This document shows, piece after piece, positions 1 through 6,576 of a DNA stretch of 19,010 nucleotides. Within the stretch, counting starts at the first letter, position 1. The number at the start of each line of letters is the position of its first letter. Source of the stretch: JABCPE02 sp963530895 (lineage in GTDB: Bacteria > Bacteroidota > Bacteroidia > Flavobacteriales > Weeksellaceae); assembly GCA_963530895.1 (NCBI GenBank), contig CAUSFO010000030.1, positions 1-19,010 on the forward strand. The letters are read 5' to 3'. The position numbers and the translations under genes were made by a program. The notes under the pieces are model-generated. The model did not search any database. It was not told the DNA's origin and saw nothing but the letters and a program-made list of their open reading frames with translations.

Positions 1-708
1 TTTTTGGTATAATTTCATCATTATCTCATCTATCAATATTAATATTGAAAAATAACCAAAATAATTTTCATAAACATATTCTTTTTCTCTTAAAGTATCC
101 AAGGCAGGAAGATTCTGTTGATAAGACAGTGTATTATGAGCGCAACGATTTCTGTGATTGTATAATTTAGTATATTTTTTTTGTAAATCATCACTAAATA
201 AAATAATATTTTTGTCTTGTTGTTTAGGTTTAATCAAAAAATCATCTTCCTTAATTTTATTTTTAATAAAGTTTATATATTCACTTCCTAACATATTTTT
301 TAAACAACTATTATCCAAAAAGTTGTGCATTTTTGTATAAATATCTTCAATTATTTCTTTATTATTAAAAAAAGTTTCTATATTAAAAGAAGCACTATAA
401 ATTTTTATTTGCTGAATCAAATCTTTATATACTTGAAACTTTTCAGAATATTTTGAACACTCTCCCAATGGACTTTTTGTATATCTATCATATCTATATT
501 CGTAATTATTAGTAGCCAATTCCCAACAAATACATTTCATTTTTTGCTCCTGCGCTCCTGTCATTTTTAAAAATACTGATTGGATAACATAATCGTAAAG
601 AGCATAAGTTTCTATGCCGTCTCCTATACCTGCTGTAGTGGAAATAGCCTCCTCTAATATTTTAGTTATAGAAGTAAGTATAAAATTATTGTGATTCCTC
701 TGCTTCAT
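1..708 (-). CDS. HEPN-type protein, putative RNase/toxin partner of the DUF262 gene (3' end beyond window)
   Basis: This minus-strand reading frame starts at an ATG at 708-706 and stays open for 236 codons to the window edge, so its C-terminus is missing. The start lies inside the end of the upstream DUF262 gene (23-base overlap, different frame), which suggests translational coupling. Near residues 186-191 the protein reads RNRCAH followed by N. This fits the HEPN ribonuclease signature R-[N/H/D]-x3-H, and it sits in a helix-rich, Lys/Tyr/Ile-rich sequence with a Cys pair at about 59-61. HEPN proteins are commonly metal-independent RNases in toxin-antitoxin, abortive infection and CRISPR-linked systems. 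I cannot assign the exact HEPN family: the N-terminus does not obviously match the MAE_28990/MAE_18760 type that I recall being annotated beside DUF262 genes. The frame and overlap are seen directly; the nuclease role is inferred from one motif and the neighbour. Base composition is AT-rich like the DUF262 gene. Confidence 0.72.
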   Translation of the reverse strand, partial: MKQRNHNNFILTSITKILEEAISTTAGIGDGIETYALYDYVIQSVFLKMTGAQEQKMKCICWELATNNYEYRYDRYTKSPLGECSKYSEKFQVYKDLIQQIKIYSASFNIETFFNNKEIIEDIYTKMHNFLDNSCLKNMLGSEYINFIKNKIKEDDFLIKPKQQDKNIILFSDDLQKKYTKLYNHRNRCAHNTLSYQQNLPALDTLREKEYVYENYFGYFSILILIDEIMMKLYQK

Positions 709-1894
709 ATTTATTGTAAATTTCTATAGAACTAGCTACACGATTTTTCAAATGATTAAGATTAGAAGGGGATTTTGTATGAGCTTGATTTTTCTTTAAA
801 TCTACTATTTTATTACTTAGTTCTTCTACTAATTCTTCTTTTTTATTTAAATCTATTTCCTTATTTTCAAATATAACTTTATACACCAATCCAAATAAAT
901 ACATATCTAAATCTATAATAGAAGTAAAGTTTTTATTATCAATTAATGTATTTATTATTATTCCTAAACTATCATAACGAGATTGATAGTCTCCATCAGG
1001 AAATATCTCAGAAAATGGTTCAAATAAGTTTGATGTACACTCCCCCACTACAGAATAAATATATTCTTCATAATAATCTTCCATTGTTCCATAACTCTTT
1101 TTTGTTCCTGAATATCCAAATGCTAAACGATTTGCATTACCATCTTTTTTATATTGAGACAATAATGCTAAATATTTAATAAAATCTACATCTTTAGGTT
1201 GAGTGGGCTGCATTACTTTTAAATCTCTTACAACATTTGTCTGAAAAAAATTATCAAAACCGTCTTTTAAAAAATATAACGACCTTCTACTTTCTTGTGT
1301 AGATAAAGTTCGACCTTGTATGTTTATATTTCTACAAAAAGAAGAATAAAACTTTTGTTGTTTGTCTTTATCTTGTACATATGGAACTATATAAGCAAAA
1401 CCTAAAAATGTCTTGCTCCAAAAATTCTCATCTAAAGTAATATTTAATGGCTCATAAAAATCACTTTGTTCCTTAATTTTTTCACGCTCCTCTTTATTAA
1501 GATTAACTATTTTTTCAAAAGTCCATTCCATTCTTTCATCATTTTCATCTATATTTTCATTACTATCATCATTTTCATTTGCATAGTCTATTGAATCTTG
1601 CTCTTTGAATTTTTCTTTATTAGGAAATACAGCAAAATATGCTAAAAGAATACTTGTTAATCTCTGCTGCCCATCTAATATATAATTTATATTATCATGA
1701 TCATTCTCTGTAATTGTACCAATAGTCACAGATGGTACATATTCCTTTTTCTTTAATGTTTCAATTAAAGTTTCTACCTTTTTACTATCCCAAACAAAAT
1801 ATCTTTGATATTTAGGTAATATAATATTACCTCTTAAAATCAACTTAATCCAATGTTCTAATGTATATTCTCCGTAATAAACACGATTTTCCAT
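686..1894 (-). CDS. DUF262 domain protein (ParB/Srx-like, GmrS-type), no nuclease domain
   Basis: A 402-residue protein with the hallmarks of DUF262: an LPKYQRYFVW block at about 26-35, and DGQQRLTS at 74-81 within a predicted ParB/sulfiredoxin-like fold. DUF262 is the N-terminal part of GmrSD and BrxU type-IV restriction enzymes, where it binds or hydrolyses nucleotide, while a C-terminal DUF1524 HNH domain cuts DNA. No DUF1524/HNH-like His-Asn pattern is visible here, and the length fits a stand-alone DUF262 protein. Residues about 100-122 form a very acidic Asp/Glu/Asn stretch and the C-terminal 60 residues are Lys/Glu-rich and probably coiled. The gene overlaps the downstream HEPN-type gene by 23 bases and is separated from dnaK by 71 bases that contain the dnaK terminator. 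Inference: it is the sensor or regulator of a two-gene defence or toxin module whose effector is the HEPN protein. The family call is firm; the role is not. Confidence 0.85.
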   Translation of the reverse strand: MENRVYYGEYTLEHWIKLILRGNIILPKYQRYFVWDSKKVETLIETLKKKEYVPSVTIGTITENDHDNINYILDGQQRLTSILLAYFAVFPNKEKFKEQDSIDYANENDDSNENIDENDERMEWTFEKIVNLNKEEREKIKEQSDFYEPLNITLDENFWSKTFLGFAYIVPYVQDKDKQQKFYSSFCRNINIQGRTLSTQESRRSLYFLKDGFDNFFQTNVVRDLKVMQPTQPKDVDFIKYLALLSQYKKDGNANRLAFGYSGTKKSYGTMEDYYEEYIYSVVGECTSNLFEPFSEIFPDGDYQSRYDSLGIIINTLIDNKNFTSIIDLDMYLFGLVYKVIFENKEIDLNKKEELVEELSNKIVDLKKNQAHTKSPSNLNHLKNRVASSIEIYNKYEAEESQ

Positions 1895-1919
1895 AATTAT
1901 TAATAAATTTCCATCAGTT

Positions 1920-1949
1920 AAAAATCCCCACCCAATTTCTTGGATAGGG
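1920..1949 (-). terminator. Intrinsic terminator of dnaK
   Basis: Read on the minus strand, a 10-base-pair stem (CCCTATCCAA / TTGGGTGGGG, with two G-T wobble pairs) closes a GAAA tetraloop and is followed by ATTTTT. It begins 16 bases after the dnaK stop codon. GNRA loop, stem and T-run together are a standard rho-independent terminator. On the plus strand no T-run follows, so it acts one way. It separates dnaK from the DUF262/HEPN pair. Confidence 0.85.
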
Positions 1950-1965
1950 ACTATACAATTAAATC

Positions 1966-3870
1966 TTATTTCACTTCTTCAAAGTCAGCATCTTGGACAT
2001 TGTCTCCGCCTTGCTGCTGACTGCCTGATGCACCTGCATTTGGCTGTGCTTCGGCTTGAGCTTTGTAGAGTTCTTCAGAGGCTGCCATCCATGCTGCATC
2101 TAGTGCTTCTGTTTTAGGCTTGATTTCCTCTACATTTTTCGTTTCATAAGCTGTTTTCAACTCTGCTAATGCTGTTTCTATTCCAGCTTTTTTGTCTGCA
2201 GAAAGTTTGTCTCCAAATTCTTTCAGCTGTTTTTCAGTTTGGAAAATCAGTCCATCAGCTTTGTTTATTACTTCTGCATCTTCTTTTTTCTTTGCATCAG
2301 CAGAAGCATTTTCTTCAGCTTCTTTTTTCATTCTTTCGATTTCAGCTTCAGAAAGTCCAGAACTTGCCTGAATCTTGATAGACTGCTCTTTTCCTGTTCC
2401 TTTGTCCTTTGCAGAAACACTAAGGATACCGTTAGCATCTATATCAAAAGTTACTTCAATCTGTGGAACACCTCTTGGTGCTGGTGGAATATCTACCAAA
2501 TCAAATCTACCGATTTCCTTATTGTCATTAAACATTGGTCTTTCCCCTTGTCCTACTCTGATGGTAACTGCTGGCTGATTGTCCGCCGCTGTAGAGAACA
2601 CCTCTGATTTTCTTGTAGGGATAGTCGTATTCGCTTCGATTAGTTTTGTAAATACAGACCCCATAGTCTCGATTCCGAGAGAAAGCGGCGTAACATCTAA
2701 TAGCAATACATCTTTCACATCTCCTGTAAGAACTCCCCCTTGGATAGCCGCACCAATAGCCACTACTTCATCTGGATTTACTCCTTTAGATGGCGCTTTT
2801 CCGAAGAATTTCTCTACCGCTTCCTGAATTGCTGGTATTCTGGTAGAACCACCTACTAAGATAATTTCATCAATATCAGAAACGCTCATTCCTGCGTTAG
2901 CCAAAGCTGATTTACAAGGCTCTATCGTTCTTTCGATAAGATTGTGAGCCAGTTGTTCAAATTTCGCTCTTGTCAAAGTTTTCACCAAGTGTTTTGGTCC
3001 TGAAGCTGTAGCCGTGATGTACGGAAGGTTGATTTCCGTTTGTGTAGAAGAAGAAAGCTCTACTTTTGCTTTTTCAGCTGCTTCTTTCAATCTTTGAAGT
3101 GCGATAGGGTCAGTTTTTAGATCTACACCTTCTTCATTTTTAAACTCTTCTGCCATCCAGTCGATGATTACATTATCAAAGTCATCTCCTCCAAGGTGAG
3201 TATCTCCGTCTGTAGCTTTCACTTCGAAAGAAGCATTTCCGTCCACTTCATACATCTCCAATACAGAGACATCATGCGTACCACCACCACAGTCAAACAC
3301 TACTACATTCATGTCTTTTTTACCTACTTTGTCTAATCCGTAAGCCAAAGCTGCTGCCGTAGGTTCGTTGATGATTCTTTCTACTTTAAGACCTGCGATT
3401 TCTCCTGCTTCTTTAGTTGCTTGTCTTTGTGCATCGTTAAAGTAAGCTGGCACGGTAATTACTGCTCTTGAAACCTCCTGTCCAAGGTAATCTTCAGCTG
3501 TTTTCTTCATTTTTTGAAGAATCATTGCAGAGATTTCTTGTGTGGTGTATTCTCTATCGTCTATTTTTACTTTTACAGTGTCATTTGGGCCGCCTACTAC
3601 TTCATACGGAACTCTTGAAATTTCCTCTTTATCTTTAGAGAACTGCGTTCCTATGAATCTTTTAATAGAGTAAACGGTTTTCTTTGGGTTCGTTACAGCC
3701 TGTCTTTTAGCTGGGTCTCCCACTTTTCTCTCGCCATCCTCTGTAAATGCTACGATAGAAGGCGTTGTTCTTTTTCCTTCTGCATTTGGGATTACTACTG
3801 GGTCTTTACCCTCCATTACTGCCACACATGAATTCGTTGTTCCTAAGTCAATTCCTATAATTTTGCTCAT
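1966..3870 (-). CDS. dnaK: Chaperone protein DnaK (Hsp70)
   Basis: The 634 residues are the usual DnaK length. This ATP-driven cytosolic chaperone binds unfolded peptides and works with DnaJ and GrpE. The N-terminal nucleotide-binding domain shows IGIDLGTTNS (5-14), the INEPTAAALAYG block (167-178) and GDTHLGGDDFD (about 222-232). The substrate-binding domain and helical lid follow, ending in a Gly/Gln-rich tail and DFEEVK. One departure from the usual signature is visible: the phosphate-2 loop reads DCGGGTHD (193-200), with Cys and His where most DnaKs have Leu and Phe. The catalytic Asp and Gly residues are kept. No dnaJ or grpE gene is adjacent. The gene stands alone, with its own terminator downstream and a long AT-rich upstream region carrying an inverted repeat. 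Confidence 0.98.
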   Translation of the reverse strand: MSKIIGIDLGTTNSCVAVMEGKDPVVIPNAEGKRTTPSIVAFTEDGERKVGDPAKRQAVTNPKKTVYSIKRFIGTQFSKDKEEISRVPYEVVGGPNDTVKVKIDDREYTTQEISAMILQKMKKTAEDYLGQEVSRAVITVPAYFNDAQRQATKEAGEIAGLKVERIINEPTAAALAYGLDKVGKKDMNVVVFDCGGGTHDVSVLEMYEVDGNASFEVKATDGDTHLGGDDFDNVIIDWMAEEFKNEEGVDLKTDPIALQRLKEAAEKAKVELSSSTQTEINLPYITATASGPKHLVKTLTRAKFEQLAHNLIERTIEPCKSALANAGMSVSDIDEIILVGGSTRIPAIQEAVEKFFGKAPSKGVNPDEVVAIGAAIQGGVLTGDVKDVLLLDVTPLSLGIETMGSVFTKLIEANTTIPTRKSEVFSTAADNQPAVTIRVGQGERPMFNDNKEIGRFDLVDIPPAPRGVPQIEVTFDIDANGILSVSAKDKGTGKEQSIKIQASSGLSEAEIERMKKEAEENASADAKKKEDAEVINKADGLIFQTEKQLKEFGDKLSADKKAGIETALAELKTAYETKNVEEIKPKTEALDAAWMAASEELYKAQAEAQPNAGASGSQQQGGDNVQDADFEEVK

Positions 3871-3900
3871 AATATTTTATATTCTTTTTTATTAATAATT

Positions 3901-3930
3901 ATTTTAATTTTTACACTTTGATTTTGTCAA
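3901..3930 (-). promoter_or_regulatory. Possible sigma70-like promoter of dnaK
   Basis: On the minus strand TTGACA (3930-3925) is followed after 18 bases by TAAAAT (3906-3901), which would start transcription about 24 bases before the dnaK ATG. The region between 3871 and 4069 contains no minus-strand TAnnTTTG box, the motif that marks most other promoters in this window, so dnaK may use a different sigma-factor signature. In AT-rich DNA the -10 match is weak. Confidence 0.35.
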
Positions 3931-3961
3931 TAATCATACCACTGGAAATTTTCTTATTTTT

Positions 3962-3996
3962 TGTCAATTTTATTTTATTTTTATGCCAAATTGACA
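3962..3996. repeat. 9-bp perfect inverted repeat upstream of dnaK (possible operator)
   Basis: TGTCAATTT (3962-3970) and AAATTGACA (3988-3996) are perfect inverted copies separated by 17 bases. A further half-site, TGTCAAT, lies at 3925-3931. The minus-strand 10-mer ATTGACAAAA occurs twice, spaced 37 bases apart. The repeat lies between the divergent dnaK and the gene at 4081. It is not CIRCE (TTAGCACTC-N9-GAGTGCTAA). A role as a regulator-binding site is inferred. Confidence 0.45.
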
Positions 3997-4069
3997 CTTT
4001 TTGTTTTATTTTGTATGACTTATTTGAATTTTTTATCACAAAAAACTCTTCTCATCATCTAAAAATATT

Positions 4070-4077
4070 TATCTTTG
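4070..4077 (+). promoter_or_regulatory. TAnnTTTG -7 box placed for leaderless transcription of the gene at 4081
   Basis: TATCTTTG fits the Bacteroidetes -7 consensus exactly and ends four bases before the ATG at 4081. If the motif spans about -11 to -4, transcription would begin at or within a base or two of the A of that ATG. No clear TTTG -33 element is seen 19-22 bases upstream, so the match could be chance. Confidence 0.4.
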
Positions 4078-4080
4078 GGC

Positions 4081-4839
4081 ATGATTTTTAGTAGCGAATA
4101 TCCGAAGGATTCACAAGCCCACCACCTATACAGACATTGGAGTGTCTTTGAAAGGTATGGAGAAATTTCCTTTATCTACAAACGCTCTATTTTTTCTTAT
4201 TTTACGGGATATTTCTTTCTTGCTATTCTTGGACTGATGGTTTATCGATATATTTTGGGTGATTTTGAATGGAAATATTCCTTCATCCTGCTTTTCCCTT
4301 CGATATTGCTTTTTTCAGAAATCATGACCAACCTTCCTTATTCCATTATTTTGGATGATTATGGGTTAAAATTAGGAAACAAGGACAAAATCAAATGGAC
4401 AGAAATAGAAAAAGTAGAGGGCTTCCATGTGGGAGATGATTCTATAAAACTCGTAATAACACTGAAAAACAAGCCAAATAATAAAATACAATTATCAAGA
4501 AAAAGACAATACGCCCTATCTCTGCATCAAAATTTATCACGAGAAATACTCAAAATAAAAAAAACCATTCTCAAAAAGAATGGTTTTTACTTTATTTTAA
4601 TCTTTATAAATTCGCTCTATTTCATGGCGAAGTTTGTCCATCACTACTTTTCTTTTAATTTTCAAAGTAGGAGTAAGCTCTCCCCTTTCGATGGTAAATT
4701 CCTCTGGAAGCAGCATAAATTTTTTAATGTGCTCATAGGAAGACTGTCCTTTCTGCACTTCTGCTATGATTTTTTGGAATTTCTCTTTTATATTCGGCAT
4801 TTCCAAGAGTTTCATTTTTTCTGCAAGGTTCAATTTTAG
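4081..4839 (+). CDS. Small membrane protein with a bacterial PH-like cytoplasmic region; true 3' end uncertain
   Basis: I do not recognise the family with confidence. ATG at 4081 is preferred over the TTG at 4075. An N-terminal segment of about 35 residues precedes two hydrophobic helices (about 37-57 and 68-83). A beta-rich stretch (about 86-140, LPYSIILDDYGLKLG then a WTEIEKVEGF strand) follows and resembles the bacterial PH-like domains of small membrane proteins. From about residue 160 the frame passes through a hairpin terminator (4561-4587) and then runs 240 bases antisense to the acyl-CoA synthetase gene, where the translation looks like a shadow. A +1 shift would end the protein with TAA at 4556-4558, just before the hairpin. 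The gene may therefore carry a frameshift, or the protein has acquired a non-native tail. It diverges from dnaK. The membrane nature is well supported; function is unknown. Confidence 0.55.
   Translation: MIFSSEYPKDSQAHHLYRHWSVFERYGEISFIYKRSIFSYFTGYFFLAILGLMVYRYILGDFEWKYSFILLFPSILLFSEIMTNLPYSIILDDYGLKLGNKDKIKWTEIEKVEGFHVGDDSIKLVITLKNKPNNKIQLSRKRQYALSLHQNLSREILKIKKTILKKNGFYFILIFINSLYFMAKFVHHYFSFNFQSRSKLSPFDGKFLWKQHKFFNVLIGRLSFLHFCYDFLEFLFYIRHFQEFHFFCKVQF
4557..4588. terminator. Bidirectional terminator between the convergent genes at 4081 and 4597
   Basis: AAAACCATTC (4561-4570) and GAATGGTTTT (4578-4587) form a perfect 10-base-pair stem with a 7-base loop. It is flanked by eight A on the left and a T-run on the right, so it ends in T on either strand. 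It lies 9 bases beyond the synthetase stop codon on the minus strand and inside the extended reading frame of the plus-strand gene. Confidence 0.85.
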
Positions 4840-6372
4840 ATAATCCTTAAACTCAGCCAACTCCTGAGAAAGCGCCTCAAAATTAGGAACGATGAACGAT
4901 GTCACATACGGTTTTCCCTCGGCTACGACAAGCGCTTGGGAAATGCTCGGATGCGTCTGTAATGGGATTTCTATAGACTGTGGCGCGATGTATTTCCCGT
5001 TAGAAGTCTTCATCAAATCCTTTATTCTATCCACTATATAGAGATTCCCATCCTCATCGATACGCCCAGCATCTCCTGTACGGAAATATCCATCCGCGGT
5101 AAAAACTTTCGCTGTTTCCTCTGGATTTTTGTAATATTCCTTCATCACCCCATCATACTTCACCAAAATCTCATTTTCTTCTCCTATTTTTATTTCAACC
5201 CCTGGCAGCGGAACTCCCACACTTCCGTGAACGAAATTCACAGTCGGATACGCTGTAACCGTAGCACAAGTCTCAGACAGCCCATATCCTACGATTATAG
5301 GCATTCCTATGGCAGCGAAAAACTCTGAAATTTCTTTTTTCAACATCGCTCCACCCACAGGCATAAAGCTGAGGTTTCCACCAAGTTCGTTTCTGATTTT
5401 CTTAAAAACCAGAGCCGAATAAAATTTATATTTCAGTCCTAATAAAAACGGAATTTTCTCTCCTTTTCTTACTCTTTCTGAGTATTTTACGCCTATTCTA
5501 AGGGCTCTACGGAAAAACTCTTGTTTCAGACTGCTGGAACCTTCTATTTTATTAAGCAAAACTTGATAAATTTTCTCATAAAGTCTCGGCACCGAACACA
5601 TTGCCCAAGGTTTCACTTCTTTCAAAGCCTGAGAAACATCTTTTGGATTGTCTAAAACCGCCACATGCCCTCCTGTTGCAAAAACAAACGAAGACCATCC
5701 ACGCTCAAAAATATGACTTAGCGGCAAAAACGCCATAGAAATCTTGTTATGAAGATTCTCTATCTTAAAGAATTCTTTATGCGCTTTAATCACAGCATAA
5801 AAATTCTTATGTGTAAGCACCACTCCCTTAGGTGTTCCTGTCGTCCCAGAGGTGTAAAGTATTGTAGCTGTGCTGTTTATATCTATATCCTTGTATTGGA
5901 AGTCTTTATCATAAGCATCCATCCATTTAGGAAGGTAGTATTCCTGCTCTGTAGGATTTTCCAACTGAACAGAAGAAATCACCTGCAAATCAGCAAATTC
6001 CGAATTTTGTTTAATTTCTCTAACAATCTCCAGCTGCTTCTCTGCACCCACCAAAATTACCTTTATTTCTGTTTGTCTTAGGATAAATTCCACCTGCTCC
6101 TTGCTATTCGTGGCGTAGATAGGCACTGTAATAGCTCCTAATGACTGATTGGCAAAATCTACCAAAACCCAGTCTTTGGAATTATCAGAAAAAATCGCTA
6201 GCCTGTCTCCTGCCCCCATTCCAAGGCTGCTAAGAGCATTAGAAATTTGGGCTAAATCCTCTCCAAACTCCCTCCAGCTCTTTGTTTTCCAAACTCCATT
6301 TTCCCTAAAAGACAAAGCTGGTAAATCCCCAATGGTTTTAGTATTATTATGAATTAATTTGAGTACGCTCAT
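4597..6372 (-). CDS. fadD: Long-chain fatty acid--CoA ligase (AMP-forming)
   Basis: This 591-residue member of the ANL (AMP-binding) superfamily resembles the FadD15/COG1022 group of long-chain acyl-CoA synthetases. It activates fatty acids to acyl-AMP and then to acyl-CoA for degradation or lipid synthesis, on the inner face of the membrane. The P-loop motif YTSGTTGTPKG is at 173-183, GYGLSETCA at 362-370, and YFRTGD at 429-434 with the ribose-binding Asp at 434. The hinge DRIKDLMKTSNGKYIAPQ follows at 448-465, and the C-terminal TPTLKIKRKVV carries the conserved region of the catalytic Lys. All motifs are intact and the length is normal. It is a single-gene unit, with a good promoter upstream and a shared terminator downstream. 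Chain-length preference cannot be read from sequence, and the symbol is used for the family rather than proven orthology. Confidence 0.93.
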   Translation of the reverse strand: MSVLKLIHNNTKTIGDLPALSFRENGVWKTKSWREFGEDLAQISNALSSLGMGAGDRLAIFSDNSKDWVLVDFANQSLGAITVPIYATNSKEQVEFILRQTEIKVILVGAEKQLEIVREIKQNSEFADLQVISSVQLENPTEQEYYLPKWMDAYDKDFQYKDIDINSTATILYTSGTTGTPKGVVLTHKNFYAVIKAHKEFFKIENLHNKISMAFLPLSHIFERGWSSFVFATGGHVAVLDNPKDVSQALKEVKPWAMCSVPRLYEKIYQVLLNKIEGSSSLKQEFFRRALRIGVKYSERVRKGEKIPFLLGLKYKFYSALVFKKIRNELGGNLSFMPVGGAMLKKEISEFFAAIGMPIIVGYGLSETCATVTAYPTVNFVHGSVGVPLPGVEIKIGEENEILVKYDGVMKEYYKNPEETAKVFTADGYFRTGDAGRIDEDGNLYIVDRIKDLMKTSNGKYIAPQSIEIPLQTHPSISQALVVAEGKPYVTSFIVPNFEALSQELAEFKDYLKLNLAEKMKLLEMPNIKEKFQKIIAEVQKGQSSYEHIKKFMLLPEEFTIERGELTPTLKIKRKVVMDKLRHEIERIYKD

Positions 6373-6392
6373 AAATATGTTATTAAGTGTTG

Positions 6393-6426
6393 CAAAGATA
6401 AAATTTTAATTACATTATGCATCAAA
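6393..6426 (-). promoter_or_regulatory. Bacteroidetes-type promoter of the acyl-CoA ligase gene
   Basis: On the minus strand TTTG (6426-6423) is followed after 22 bases by TATCTTTG (6400-6393), a perfect TAnnTTTG -7 box. The predicted start near 6389 leaves a leader of about 17 bases before the ATG at 6372. The rest of 6373-6576 is AT-rich and holds only this and the metF terminator. Confidence 0.65.
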
Positions 6427-6529
6427 AAAAACATTATTTTTTTCAAGAAAAAAAACTAAACATAAAATTATAAATCTTCCAACACTTCTATATTTAGATA
6501 TAAATATAATTTTTCAATATTTAAACACA

Positions 6530-6566
6530 AAATAAGAAAGTCCCATAAAACTGAACTTTCTTATTT
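6530..6566 (-). terminator. Hairpin terminator after metF
   Basis: AAATAAGAAAGT (6530-6541) and ACTTTCTTATTT (6555-6566) are perfect 12-base inverted copies around a 13-base loop. On the minus strand the stem runs on into TTATTTTGTGTTT. It lies 10 bases beyond the metF stop. The stem has few G-C pairs, so termination strength is uncertain. Confidence 0.65.
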
Positions 6567-6576
6567 AAACTTTTTC

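Noticed and set aside
158..340. 60-residue plus-strand reading frame
   Set aside because: It is antisense to the HEPN-type frame, AT-driven and without any recognisable protein features.
2169..2827. Several plus-strand frames across dnaK
   Set aside because: They are shadows of the strongly conserved dnaK gene on the other strand.
3871..4080. CIRCE heat-shock operator before dnaK
   Set aside because: The CIRCE sequence is absent; the inverted repeat found has a different sequence and spacer.
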